This document shows, piece after piece, positions 45,802-54,289 of a stretch of 64,000 nt of DNA (its first letter is position 1; each line of letters starts with the position of its first letter). The stretch spans positions 101,566-165,565 of the forward strand of contig NZ_VIKW01000009.1 of NCBI RefSeq assembly GCF_009711975.1. The letters run 5' to 3'. A program made the position numbers and the translations under genes. Origin of the DNA: Anabaena sp. UHCC 0204 (GTDB lineage Bacteria > Cyanobacteriota > Cyanobacteriia > Cyanobacteriales > Nostocaceae). Below the pieces are notes generated by a model. It was not told where the DNA came from, did not search any database, and was given only the letters and a program-made list of their open reading frames with translations.

Positions 45802-46377
45802 TCAAGAATCATTTTCTGTAATCACAGTTTCTAAAGGCTTATCCCAACTATCAACTGGTAATTGAGATAAATAAGCAAAATCAAAAACTACTCCTATGGT
45901 TGATTTTGTCTTCCAACCGGGGGAATTTAAAAAACGGTCATAATATCCACCACCATAACCCAAGCGGTATCCTTGGACATCACAACCCACACAGGGAACA
46001 AGAATTAAATCTACTGACTCCATTTCAATTATTGGTGCTTCATGGTGAGGTTCAGTAATCCCATAAGCACTGATATTCATTACGTCGTCAGATTGCCAAG
46101 AATGCCAAACTAGGGATTTACCACTACAACGGGGAAAACCCCAACGTTTATCAGAGTTGGTATATAGCGAGCTAATATCAGGTTCTTGACGAAAACTGAA
46201 AAAAGCCAGAATGGTATTTGCCTGATTAAATATAACTGAGTTTTGGATATTGGTGGTGAGGCGATCGCTCTTTGCTCTCCATTCTAATAATGTCATTGAC
46301 TGACGTTTTTGGAGTAGATTCCGCCGCAGTTCTTTTTTACTTAGTTGTGAATTTATGTTCTGCAAAGCCAAATGCAA
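45802..46377 (-). CDS. 5-formyltetrahydrofolate cyclo-ligase
   Basis: A 191-residue ATP-dependent enzyme that turns 5-formyl-THF into 5,10-methenyl-THF, recovering this storage or inhibitory folate. Family signature GYRLGYGGGYYDRFL is at about residues 137-151; the N-terminal KKELRRNLLQKRQSM is the ATP-binding basic helix, and VDLILVPCVGCD precedes the signature. The short length is normal. Single gene, between an Rpn pseudogene and the fucose genes. Confidence 0.93.
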   Translation of the reverse strand: MHLALQNINSQLSKKELRRNLLQKRQSMTLLEWRAKSDRLTTNIQNSVIFNQANTILAFFSFRQEPDISSLYTNSDKRWGFPRCSGKSLVWHSWQSDDVMNISAYGITEPHHEAPIIEMESVDLILVPCVGCDVQGYRLGYGGGYYDRFLNSPGWKTKSTIGVVFDFAYLSQLPVDSWDKPLETVITENDS

Positions 46378-46400
46378 TTATTTTGAATTTTAATTAAATT

Positions 46401-46515
46401 GGCGGTTAGAAACCGCGTCTACACAGACAAAACCCACCTCCGTGGGTTCAAATTTTGGTTTTTCTTTAGTCCGCGAAGGCGGACTTTGTTTGTGTAGCCG
46501 CGAATTCTATTCGCC
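46401..46515. repeat. 115-bp dispersed element with inverted ends and two hairpins
   Basis: The left part (GGCGGTTAGAAACCGCGTCT then ACACAGACAAAACCCACC) and the right part read in reverse complement (GGCGAATAGAATTCGCGGCT then ACACAAACAAAGTCCGCC) correspond over about 40 bases, so the element is a long imperfect inverted repeat. Each half also contains a small hairpin (CCCACCTCCGTGGG; AGTCCGCGAAGGCGGACT). A non-autonomous, cyanobacterial REP/MITE-like repeat is likely. Confidence 0.72.
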
Positions 46516-46522
46516 GGGACTA

Positions 46523-47467
46523 TTATGCAGCGTTTTTGCGCCACCAATCAATGGTATTTTTCAAGCCTTCTCTAAATTCTACTTCAGCAGTAAAACCAAA
46601 AGCCTGTTTTGCCCTTTCAGTATCTAAACAACGTCGGGGTTGGCCATTGGGTTTGTCGGTTTCCCAGACAAGTTCCCCTTCATACTCCATCAATTCGCAA
46701 ATTAAGGTAATGAGATCCTTGATAGAGATTTCATAACCAGTTCCTAAATTGACGGGTTCAGCATCATTATAAAGCTGAGTTCCCATCACTATCCCCCGTG
46801 CTGCATCTGTAGAATACAAAAACTCACGGGTTGGAGAACCATCACCCCATACAGGAAGTTGCTTTTCTCCCCTCGTTTGGGCTTCTTGAACTTTACGAAT
46901 TAAGGCGGGAATGACGTGAGAACTGTTAGGGTTAAAGTTATCTTCAGGTCCGTATAAGTTCACGGGTAAGAGGTAAATGCCATTAAAGCCATACTGCTGA
47001 CGATAAGATTGCAGTTGCACTAAGAGGGCTTTTTTTGCCACTCCATAGGGGGCGTTAGTTTCTTCTGGATAACCATTCCAGAGATCATCTTCTTTAAATG
47101 GGACAGGGGTAAACTTGGGATAAGCGCAGATAGTTCCTACACAGACAAATTTTTCTATGCCCTGTTGATAAGCAGCATGAATTAACTGAGTTCCCATCAT
47201 CAAGTTATCGTAAAATAACTCGCCCGGTTTTTCCCGATTTAGACCAATCCCACCGACATGGGCTGCTAGGTGAATGATCACATCCTGCTGGTCTACTGCC
47301 CGTTGGCAATTTTCCCAAACACGCAAATCACAATCATGCGATCGCGTCACGGTAATTTTCTCACGATCTGCGCCATGTTGACACAGTTGATCTATCACTT
47401 GACGACCAAGAAAACCCGCCCCACCAGTCACAAGAATCCGTTTATTTTCTAATTCTAAGGCTGTCAT
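46523..47467 (-). CDS. fcl: GDP-L-fucose synthase
   Basis: Epimerase-reductase making GDP-L-fucose from GDP-4-keto-6-deoxymannose. A 314-residue short-chain dehydrogenase: nucleotide motif GGAGFLGR at residues 15-22, catalytic YGVAKKA (Y and K) in [12 protein letters not shown], and the family string [20 protein letters not shown]. It follows gmd by 18 bases on the same strand and uses its product. Together they provide GDP-fucose for surface polysaccharides. Confidence 0.96.
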   Translation of the reverse strand: MTALELENKRILVTGGAGFLGRQVIDQLCQHGADREKITVTRSHDCDLRVWENCQRAVDQQDVIIHLAAHVGGIGLNREKPGELFYDNLMMGTQLIHAAYQQGIEKFVCVGTICAYPKFTPVPFKEDDLWNGYPEETNAPYGVAKKALLVQLQSYRQQYGFNGIYLLPVNLYGPEDNFNPNSSHVIPALIRKVQEAQTRGEKQLPVWGDGSPTREFLYSTDAARGIVMGTQLYNDAEPVNLGTGYEISIKDLITLICELMEYEGELVWETDKPNGQPRRCLDTERAKQAFGFTAEVEFREGLKNTIDWWRKNAA

Positions 47468-47485
47468 ATTCTTATCCTTGACGAT

Positions 47486-48565
47486 CTAAAAATGCAGAGA
47501 TCCCAATTCTTGACGAGTAGTAGCAATATCTTGAGGTTGTTTTGCACCATTCCCATTCGTGGCAATACAACCCAAAGCTTGTAAATCAGCTTCCACCATC
47601 AAAGAAACCAGTTCTTTAAATGTTACCGTTGGTTTCCAGTCTAATTTTTGCTGTGCTTTAGTTGGATCACCAATTAGTAAATCTACTTCGGCTGGACGGA
47701 GATAACGTTCGTCAAATTCTACGTATTTCTGCCAATCAAGATTTACATAACTAAATGCTAACTCCAGAAACTCTTTCACCGAATGGGTTTCACCTGTTGC
47801 AACCACATAATCATCTGGTTTTTCTTGCTGCAACATTAACCACATAGCTTTTACGTAATCTTTGGCGTAACCCCAATCTCTCTTGGAATCCAAATTACCC
47901 ATGTAGATATTTTTCTGTTTACCAGCGACAATCCGGGCGACGGCTCTAGTTATTTTCCGAGTAACAAATGTTTCACCCCTTCTGGGCGATTCGTGGTTAA
48001 AAAGAATGCCATTACAAGCAAACAAATTATAAGATTCGCGGTAATTTATGGTTTGCCAGTGGGCGTAAACCTTAGCACAAGCGTAGGGACTACGGGGATA
48101 AAAAGGTGTAGTTTCACTTTGGGGGACTGCTTGCACTAAACCATACATTTCCGAAGAACCGGCTTGATAGAAACGGACTTCAATTCCTGTGCGGTGCTGG
48201 TAGTCGCGGATAGCTTCTAATAATCTTAATGTACCCATACCTACAGCATCTACTGTATATTCAGGTGAATCAAAACTCACTCTGACGTGGGATTGAGCGC
48301 CCAAGTTATAAATTTCTGTAGGTTTAACTTCTTCTAGGATCCGCCGCAGTGTTGTTCCGTCTGTCAAGTCGCCATAGTGAAGAAACAACCGCACACCCTG
48401 TTTATGGGGGTCTTCATACATATGATCAATGCGGTCTGTGTTAAAGGTGGAAGTACGGCGAATAATCCCATGTACTTCATAACCTTGTTCTAATAACAAC
48501 TCTGTTAAATAAGAACCGTCTTGACCTGTGATACCAGTAATTAAAGCGCGTTTTGGTTGTGTCAT
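47486..48565 (-). CDS. gmd: GDP-mannose 4,6-dehydratase
   Basis: First step from GDP-mannose toward GDP-fucose or GDP-rhamnose. A 359-residue enzyme with [19 protein letters not shown] at residues 10-28, SSEMYG with the catalytic Ser/Glu, [15 protein letters not shown] with the Tyr and Lys, and [18 protein letters not shown], all standard. It lies upstream of fcl in the same operon. The tail of about 20 residues ([20 protein letters not shown]) is an extension beyond the usual end. Confidence 0.96.
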   Translation of the reverse strand: MTQPKRALITGITGQDGSYLTELLLEQGYEVHGIIRRTSTFNTDRIDHMYEDPHKQGVRLFLHYGDLTDGTTLRRILEEVKPTEIYNLGAQSHVRVSFDSPEYTVDAVGMGTLRLLEAIRDYQHRTGIEVRFYQAGSSEMYGLVQAVPQSETTPFYPRSPYACAKVYAHWQTINYRESYNLFACNGILFNHESPRRGETFVTRKITRAVARIVAGKQKNIYMGNLDSKRDWGYAKDYVKAMWLMLQQEKPDDYVVATGETHSVKEFLELAFSYVNLDWQKYVEFDERYLRPAEVDLLIGDPTKAQQKLDWKPTVTFKELVSLMVEADLQALGCIATNGNGAKQPQDIATTRQELGSLHF

Positions 48566-48944
48566 GCTCGATGATGCCTCGGAATTTTTGGTTGAATAAT
48601 TACAGACAATCTGAATCTAAACTAAAAGTTAAGTGCAAGCACTACCCGATAGTAAGTCTTCAAGTATTAGTTGCTCTTAAAAGTTAGCTGTAAACAAATA
48701 TACTTAATCAAAAACACTTTAACAAATAATTATGAGTTTGATGCAGTCAATATTATTAACTTTACGGGTATTAATGATAATTCTTTACTGAAAATTTATT
48801 TTAGTAGTGTTCAAAAATAAGGCATTGCCTATTTGAAGTATTAATTAACCACACGCAAAGGTAATGGTTTCAAGAATTAAAGCAATCCGAAAAATAGTTT
48901 TTGGGGCATGATTTTGCCCCACAACAGGGAATTTGCGTACTGAC
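48566..48944. other. 379-bp spacer in the polysaccharide cluster
   Basis: AT-rich, no reading frame of note. An AGGCATTGCCT palindrome lies near 48,820-48,830, between the sugar transferase and gmd. It should hold the gmd promoter; no clear boxes could be assigned. Confidence 0.5.
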
Positions 48945-49706
48945 TTAGTATGCTCCTTTGTTTTTGGGCATAATGACAACATTAACTGTTTTGAGAATAA
49001 TCCACAAATCTAGCCAAAAATTCCGAAAATTGACATAGTGGAGGTCTATTTGCACCCGTCGAGGATAGGGAATATCATTACGCCCAGATACTTGCCACAA
49101 ACCAGTAATGCCGGGACGAATTGTTAAAATATGATTGATATAATCACCATATTTTGGTAACTCTTCCGCTACTAAAGGTCGTGGACCGACTACACTCATG
49201 TCTCCTTTGAGAACATTCCAAAATTGGGGAAACTCATCTAAGCTGGTAATTCGCAAAAAATGACCAATTTTAGTGATTCTAGGATCTGTTTTTAGCTTGA
49301 AATTGTTTTCAAATTCTTCTCGCAGGTTAGGTGATGTTGCCATAATTTCTAGGAGAATTTCGTCGGCGTTATTCACCATAGTGCGAAACTTAATACAATT
49401 AAAGCTTTGATAGTTTTTACCTACTCGTTCTTGAACATAAAAAATTGGTCCTTTTGAGCTTATGGCTATCAATAAGGCCAGTATTATGTAAATTGGAGAA
49501 AACAAAATCAAGACCGACAATGAAAAAACTATATCAAACAGTCGTTTAAAAAACTCTCCGTATAAACCCTGAAAAGATAAACTTCTGGATTTCACCTTTG
49601 GCTGTTTAACTTTTTGACCACGTTTCGATAAAACAGCCATAGATGTACTGTTATCCTTACGCGGGTATCGCTTGCCGGAGAGGAGTGAACTCTGGGCAGT
49701 CATCAT
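48945..49706 (-). CDS. Undecaprenyl-phosphate sugar-1-phosphate transferase (polyprenol phosphohexose transferase)
   Basis: A 253-residue membrane protein of the WcaJ/RfbP (bacterial sugar transferase) family. One N-terminal membrane helix at about 60-85 (FDIVFSLSVLILFSPIYIIL) is followed by the catalytic domain with KFRTM, DPRITKIGHFLRITSLDEFP, GPRPL and RPGITGLWQVSGR. It attaches the first sugar phosphate to the lipid carrier and so starts exopolysaccharide repeat units. Only one membrane helix, not five, so it is the short form. The GT4 gene lies 125 bases upstream on the same strand. The N-terminal 40 residues are basic and not conserved in the family. Confidence 0.93.
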   Translation of the reverse strand: MMTAQSSLLSGKRYPRKDNSTSMAVLSKRGQKVKQPKVKSRSLSFQGLYGEFFKRLFDIVFSLSVLILFSPIYIILALLIAISSKGPIFYVQERVGKNYQSFNCIKFRTMVNNADEILLEIMATSPNLREEFENNFKLKTDPRITKIGHFLRITSLDEFPQFWNVLKGDMSVVGPRPLVAEELPKYGDYINHILTIRPGITGLWQVSGRNDIPYPRRVQIDLHYVNFRNFWLDLWIILKTVNVVIMPKNKGAY

Positions 49707-49831
49707 ACTCCTTTATAATCCACACCACACATAGTCCCGATTTTAAGGCTAAAAGGCAGTGATTTTCTGGAAAAATTTGCTGTCTTCTTGGAAAATCAAT
49801 ACAAAAAGGCTAATGTTTACTGTAGGTAAAC

Positions 49832-50959
49832 TCATTTTTCACGACATTCACTGACAAAACCTAGATAACGTTCTGCAAAAACCTGGCGAGAAAATTGATT
49901 AGCGTGTGTTTGTATATACTGATAATTGTATAAATGTTGATGATCTGTAAATTTTTCTACGGCATCTATTAAAGCTCCTACTGTTTGGATTTTGAATAAT
50001 ATACCAGTTCCTGTATCAAGATGATTCCGAATATCTCTCACTGTTTCTAATGCACCACCAGCACCATAGGCAATTACAGGAGTTCCACAAGCTTGAGCTT
50101 CAACTAGGGCAATCCCAAAATCTTCGCAAGCTGCATACACAAAAGCCTTAGCACGAGCCATGTATTGCTTGACGATATGATCAGGTTGCCATCCCAAAAT
50201 TTGGATATGTGGTTGGGCTATTTCCCGTAGTTTGTTCAATTCTGGACCTGTACCAATGACTATCAAGGGTTTTTTTAATTCATTAAAAGCCTGAACAATT
50301 AAGGAAACTTGTTTATAACTCACTAATCGGGACACTATCAAGTAAAAATCTTCTTTTTCTGAAGAAAAGGAACATTCATCTAGGTTAACTGGTGGATAAA
50401 TGACGGTTGCTTGCCGACGATAACAACGCCAAATCCTTTTAGCTGTATGTTGTGAGTTGGCAATGAAATAATCAACACGGTTAGCACTGATTACATCCCA
50501 TTGCCGCAAATTATGGAGAATATAGCGTGTTACCCAGCCAATTGCTCCTTTACCTAGTTTGCTTTGATTCAGGTAATCAAATGTTAAATCCCAAGCGTAA
50601 CGCATAGGGCTATGGCAATAGCAGATATGCAATTGATTAGGTGTGGTTAATACTCCTTTAGCTACAGCATGAGATGAAGATAGGATAACCTCATATTCTC
50701 GCAAATCCAATTGCTCGATCGCCAAGGGTAATAAGGGTAAATATTTTTGGACTCCTTGACGCGCTTGCGGAAATTTTTGTAAAAACGTTTTGCCAATTTG
50801 ACGTTTGTACAAATAACTTTCTGGATTGCTGGATTCAAAATCAATCAGGGCGTACAAATCAGCATCTATGTGATTTAATATTTCCTGAACTACGAGTTCT
50901 GAACCACCTGTAGCTTGAGGGGTTAACCACTCATGAACCAAAGCATATTTTAAAGACAC
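49832..50959 (-). CDS. Glycosyltransferase family 4
   Basis: A 375-residue GT-B enzyme. N-terminal acceptor half starts YALVHEWLTPQATGGSELVV, typical of exopolysaccharide GT4 enzymes. The donor half has YLIVSRLVSYKQVSLIVQAF and the motif EDFGIALVEAQACGTPVIAY with its two glutamates. It lies directly upstream of a sugar-phosphate transferase gene on the same strand. In Anabaena the heterocyst polysaccharide genes hepB and hepE are, as I recall, a glycosyltransferase followed by such a transferase, so this pair may be their counterpart; that is an inference from order only. Confidence 0.92.
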   Translation of the reverse strand: MSLKYALVHEWLTPQATGGSELVVQEILNHIDADLYALIDFESSNPESYLYKRQIGKTFLQKFPQARQGVQKYLPLLPLAIEQLDLREYEVILSSSHAVAKGVLTTPNQLHICYCHSPMRYAWDLTFDYLNQSKLGKGAIGWVTRYILHNLRQWDVISANRVDYFIANSQHTAKRIWRCYRRQATVIYPPVNLDECSFSSEKEDFYLIVSRLVSYKQVSLIVQAFNELKKPLIVIGTGPELNKLREIAQPHIQILGWQPDHIVKQYMARAKAFVYAACEDFGIALVEAQACGTPVIAYGAGGALETVRDIRNHLDTGTGILFKIQTVGALIDAVEKFTDHQHLYNYQYIQTHANQFSRQVFAERYLGFVSECREK

Positions 50960-51165
50960 AGTTAACTTGAATGGATGGGAAGTAATTAGGCTAATTTAAT
51001 GAGGTGATATTAAAGATTCCTCATTCTCATCTGGCAATGGGAAAATCCCCAGCTTGAATAGAAGATATAATCCTACCAAAAGATGTTCCAAGATGATACT
51101 GCAACCTGATAACCTCAAAGATAAGGGTGATTTTGCCACTCAAGTTATTTAGGAATGAGGAAGTT

Positions 51166-52101
51166 ATGCGGATTTTGGTTATTGGTGGGACTCGGTTTAT
51201 TGGTGTGTATTTGACTCAACTACTGGTAAAAGCTGGACATGAGGTGGTTTTGTTCAATCGTGGTAATCATCCCGCACCTTCAGGAGTAGGACAAATTATC
51301 GGCGATCGCACTAACTCAACCCAACTTAAAGAAAAGTTAGCACAAGAAACCTTTGATGTCATTTTTGACAACAATGGTAGGGAACTCACGGATACTCAAC
51401 CTTTGGCAGAAATTTTCCAAGGACGGGTAAAACACTTTGTTTATATGAGTTCAGCGGGTGTGTACCTCAAATCTGACCAAATGCCCCATATTGAGGGGGA
51501 TACTGTCGATCCTAAGAGTCGTCACAAGGGTAAACATGAAACGGAAGCTTACCTGAAACAATTAGGAATTCCTTTTACTTCTATTCGTCCTACTTATATC
51601 TACGGACCACAAAATTATAATCCTTTGGAAAGTTGGTTTTTTGATAGAATTGTGCGCGATCGCCCGATTTGTATTCCGGGTAATGGAATGCACATCACCC
51701 AGCTAGGCCATGTCAAGGATTTAGCTCAAGCGATGACGCAGGTAATTGGGAATGACAAGGCTATTGGGGAGATTTATAATATTTCTGGCGATCGCTTTGT
51801 GACTTTCGATGGTTTAGCTCGCGCTTGTGCTGTGGCTGCTGGTAAATCTGCCGATGATGTTAAAATTATCCATTACGATCCCAAACAGTTTGATTTCGGT
51901 AAACGGAAAGCTTTTCCAATGCGGGTACAGCACTTCTTCGCATCTGTAAATAAAGCGCAAATAGAATTAAATTGGCAACCTGAATATGATTTAATTTCTG
52001 GTTTGAAAGATTCTTTGGAAAATGATTATTTAGCAACTGGTGCAGATAAAACAGAAGTTGATTTTTCTGTAGATGATGAGATTCTCAAAGCAAATATATA
52101 G
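51166..52101 (+). CDS. NAD-dependent epimerase/dehydratase family protein, CSP41-like
   Basis: A 311-residue Rossmann protein of the extended SDR family: GGTRFIG at residues 7-13, YMSSAGVYLKS, and SIRPTYIYGPQNYNPLESWF. The active-site Tyr/Lys pair is weak, as in the chloroplast RNA-binding proteins CSP41a/b, to which cyanobacterial members of this kind are related. It might thus bind RNA or be a real sugar epimerase. Start chosen at ATG 51,166, preceded by GAGGAAG; the frame runs 13 codons further up. Confidence 0.82.
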   Translation: MRILVIGGTRFIGVYLTQLLVKAGHEVVLFNRGNHPAPSGVGQIIGDRTNSTQLKEKLAQETFDVIFDNNGRELTDTQPLAEIFQGRVKHFVYMSSAGVYLKSDQMPHIEGDTVDPKSRHKGKHETEAYLKQLGIPFTSIRPTYIYGPQNYNPLESWFFDRIVRDRPICIPGNGMHITQLGHVKDLAQAMTQVIGNDKAIGEIYNISGDRFVTFDGLARACAVAAGKSADDVKIIHYDPKQFDFGKRKAFPMRVQHFFASVNKAQIELNWQPEYDLISGLKDSLENDYLATGADKTEVDFSVDDEILKANI

Positions 52102-52225
52102 CAGGAAACGGGGTTGAAAGTCTATTGGTGGCAGGGGAAAATTATCAATTGATCAACTGATAATTTTAGTAAATTTGTTGGGTGGCGCTGTCGCTTAACC
52201 CAACCTAGCAACTATTTCCTAATTA

Positions 52226-53329
52226 CTACTTTCCAAACCCCTTCCCTCTGCTGGTAGAAGGAAGACAAATACAGTTTTCTAACTGCTGAAGTAAGGTTTC
52301 ACTATCTAGATTCTGACCAATTAGCACTAATTGATTTTTCTTTTCACCTTTCCATTGATCATCATCAATAGTGAAGCGTTTACCGCAAAGATGGAAAATA
52401 TGACGTTGAGGACTTTCATCAAACCACATAATCCCCTTCGCACGGAAGACATTTGTCGGTAATTGATTATCTAGAAAATGTTGAAACTTTCTAATAGAAA
52501 GAGGTTGATCACTTTGGAAAGAAATAGAGATAAAACCATCATTTTCTAAGTGATTAGAATGATCATGGTGATGATGTTCATGATCATGGTGGTCATGTCC
52601 ACAGTTTGAATGATCATCATGTTCACAATTAGAATGATCATCATGATCATGATGTTCTTCTGTGTGGGAATCAAAATATTTATCAGACTCAAATAACCCC
52701 ACACTGAGAATTAAAGGAAGGGGAACTTGGGATTTTGTCGTCCGAATAATTCGTGAACCTTCCTTGATGTTGTTGATTTTTTTCTCCAATTCCTGCAAAG
52801 TGGTTTCATCAACCAAATCTGTCTTATTGAGAATAATGACATCACCATAAGTAATTTGACTCAAAGCAGCTTCAGAATTGAATAAATCTAAGCTATAATT
52901 TGCCGCATCAACTACAGTAATAATAGAATCTAACCGGGTTAAATCTCGCAATTCTGAACCCAGAAATGTCATTGCTACTGGTAGAGGATCTGCTAAACCA
53001 GTTGTTTCGACAACTAGATAATCTAGCTTTTCTTCTCTTTCTAAAACTTTGTAAACAGCATCAACTAAATCATTATTAATGGTGCAACAAATACAACCAT
53101 TACTCAATTCCACCATGTTTTCATCAGTGGAAACAACTAATTCATTATCAATACCAATTTCGCCAAATTCATTCACTAACACAGCAGTTTTTACACCTTG
53201 CTGATTTGTGAGGATATGGTTAAGTAAAGTCGTTTTCCCACTACCAAGGAAACCTGTAATAATCGTCACTGGTAAACCTTGCTTGGGAACTTCCATGACG
53301 GGGGATTCAGAACTAACTGTCGTTTGCAT
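52226..53329 (-). CDS. COG0523/CobW-family GTPase, putative metal chaperone with His-rich loop
   Basis: A 367-residue G3E GTPase. Walker A GFLGSGKTT at residues 26-34, the metal-binding CICC motif (NGCICCTI) at about 80, and ETTGLADP and NKTDLVD for nucleotide binding. A long His/Asp-rich loop near residue 225-265 (HHDHEHHHHDHSNH) separates the GTPase from the C-terminal CobW domain. COG0523 proteins move zinc or other metals to client enzymes, often under zinc starvation; a Zur site could not be identified. Start Met at 53,327-53,329; an in-frame ATG two codons earlier is equally possible. Confidence 0.92.
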   Translation of the reverse strand: MQTTVSSESPVMEVPKQGLPVTIITGFLGSGKTTLLNHILTNQQGVKTAVLVNEFGEIGIDNELVVSTDENMVELSNGCICCTINNDLVDAVYKVLEREEKLDYLVVETTGLADPLPVAMTFLGSELRDLTRLDSIITVVDAANYSLDLFNSEAALSQITYGDVIILNKTDLVDETTLQELEKKINNIKEGSRIIRTTKSQVPLPLILSVGLFESDKYFDSHTEEHHDHDDHSNCEHDDHSNCGHDHHDHEHHHHDHSNHLENDGFISISFQSDQPLSIRKFQHFLDNQLPTNVFRAKGIMWFDESPQRHIFHLCGKRFTIDDDQWKGEKKNQLVLIGQNLDSETLLQQLENCICLPSTSRGKGFGK

Positions 53330-53493
53330 AATCATGAAGTAGGATTTTGGTGTATTTTAAATTTTATCTTGATTTTGGCTACTCGGCATTACTGCTTTAC
53401 GATAATAGGTACTTTAAGTTTATTAATAACTAAATAAAAATATACCTTGTCATCTTCTCAGTAAAATTATTTCCATACCTTTCAACAAAAACT

Positions 53494-53516
53494 GTAGGGG
53501 CGGGGTTTCCCCGCCC
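53494..53516. repeat. REP-like palindrome upstream of the RAYT gene
   Basis: GTAG followed by GGGCGGGGTTTCCCCGCCC, an 8-bp stem with a TTT loop. It matches exactly, in reverse complement, bases 53,892-53,914 inside the next gene. REP palindromes next to REP-associated transposase genes are their usual substrates. Confidence 0.85.
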
Positions 53517-53556
53517 ATTTACCGACAATTTATCAATAATCTATCTCAAATACACC

Positions 53557-54147
53557 GTGAAATACAACCCCGATATTCATCATCGCCAATCAATTCGATT
53601 AAGGGACTACGATTATTCGCAACCTAACGCCTATTTTGTCACCATTTGTACCCAACACCAAGAATGCAATTTAGGCGAAGTAATCAATAGGGAAATGACA
53701 TTTACAGTTAGGGGTTTTATTGCTGATCAATTTTGGTTGCAAATCTCCAATCATTTTCCCAATGTTGAATTAGATTATTTTGTGATTATGCCTAATCATG
53801 TTCACGGGATTATTGTGATTAATGATGAGTTTACAGTTATAAAGGGCGGGGAAACCTCTGTGATGAAGGGTGGGGAAACCTATGTTATGAAGGGCGGGGA
53901 AACCCCGCCCCTACGGAAAAAACCGACATTAGGGCAAATTATTGCGTATTATAAATATCAAACAACACAAATAATTAATAACATTGACCATAGCCCTGGA
54001 CTGCGTATATGGCAACGCAATTATTATGATCGGATAATCCGCAATGAAAAAGCCTTAAACCTCGCCCGTCAGTATATTATCACAAATCCTGTCCGCTGGG
54101 ATAAAGACCCGAAAAACCCCCGTAGAAGCGCAGTTTCCACTCCCTAA
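53557..54147 (+). CDS. REP-associated tyrosine transposase (RAYT, Y1/IS200-like)
   Basis: A 196-residue single-strand transposase of the HUH class. The metal-binding pair is in IMPNHVHGIIV (H81, H83), and tyrosines in IIAYYKYQTTQI (about 131-134) are candidates for the catalytic Tyr. It opens RQSIRLRDYDYSQPNAYFVT, standard for cyanobacterial RAYTs. Between residues 96 and 118 is a threefold repeat KGGET-x-VM, created by REP-type DNA inserted in frame; the last unit carries a full palindrome. The ATG at 53,557 may be preceded by others; start not certain. RAYTs move REP sequences in trans. Confidence 0.9.
   Translation: MKYNPDIHHRQSIRLRDYDYSQPNAYFVTICTQHQECNLGEVINREMTFTVRGFIADQFWLQISNHFPNVELDYFVIMPNHVHGIIVINDEFTVIKGGETSVMKGGETYVMKGGETPPLRKKPTLGQIIAYYKYQTTQIINNIDHSPGLRIWQRNYYDRIIRNEKALNLARQYIITNPVRWDKDPKNPRRSAVSTP
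53842..53914. repeat. Three partial REP copies inside the RAYT coding region
   Basis: GGGCGGGGAAACC (53,844), GGGTGGGGAAACC (about 53,868) and GGGCGGGGAAACC (53,892) stand at 24-base spacing, so the frame is kept. The third continues into CCCCGCCCCTAC and completes the palindrome found upstream of the gene. Confidence 0.85.
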
Positions 54148-54289
54148 ATTTACACCAGATGTTAATAAGATTACGAAGTATTACTAACAATAATTATAGC
54201 CAATTATTAGCTACTAAAATATTCACTTACGCCATTGTCATCAACTTGCGTTATCATTGTTTATCGTCAGATTGCCGCATTACTGTGTT

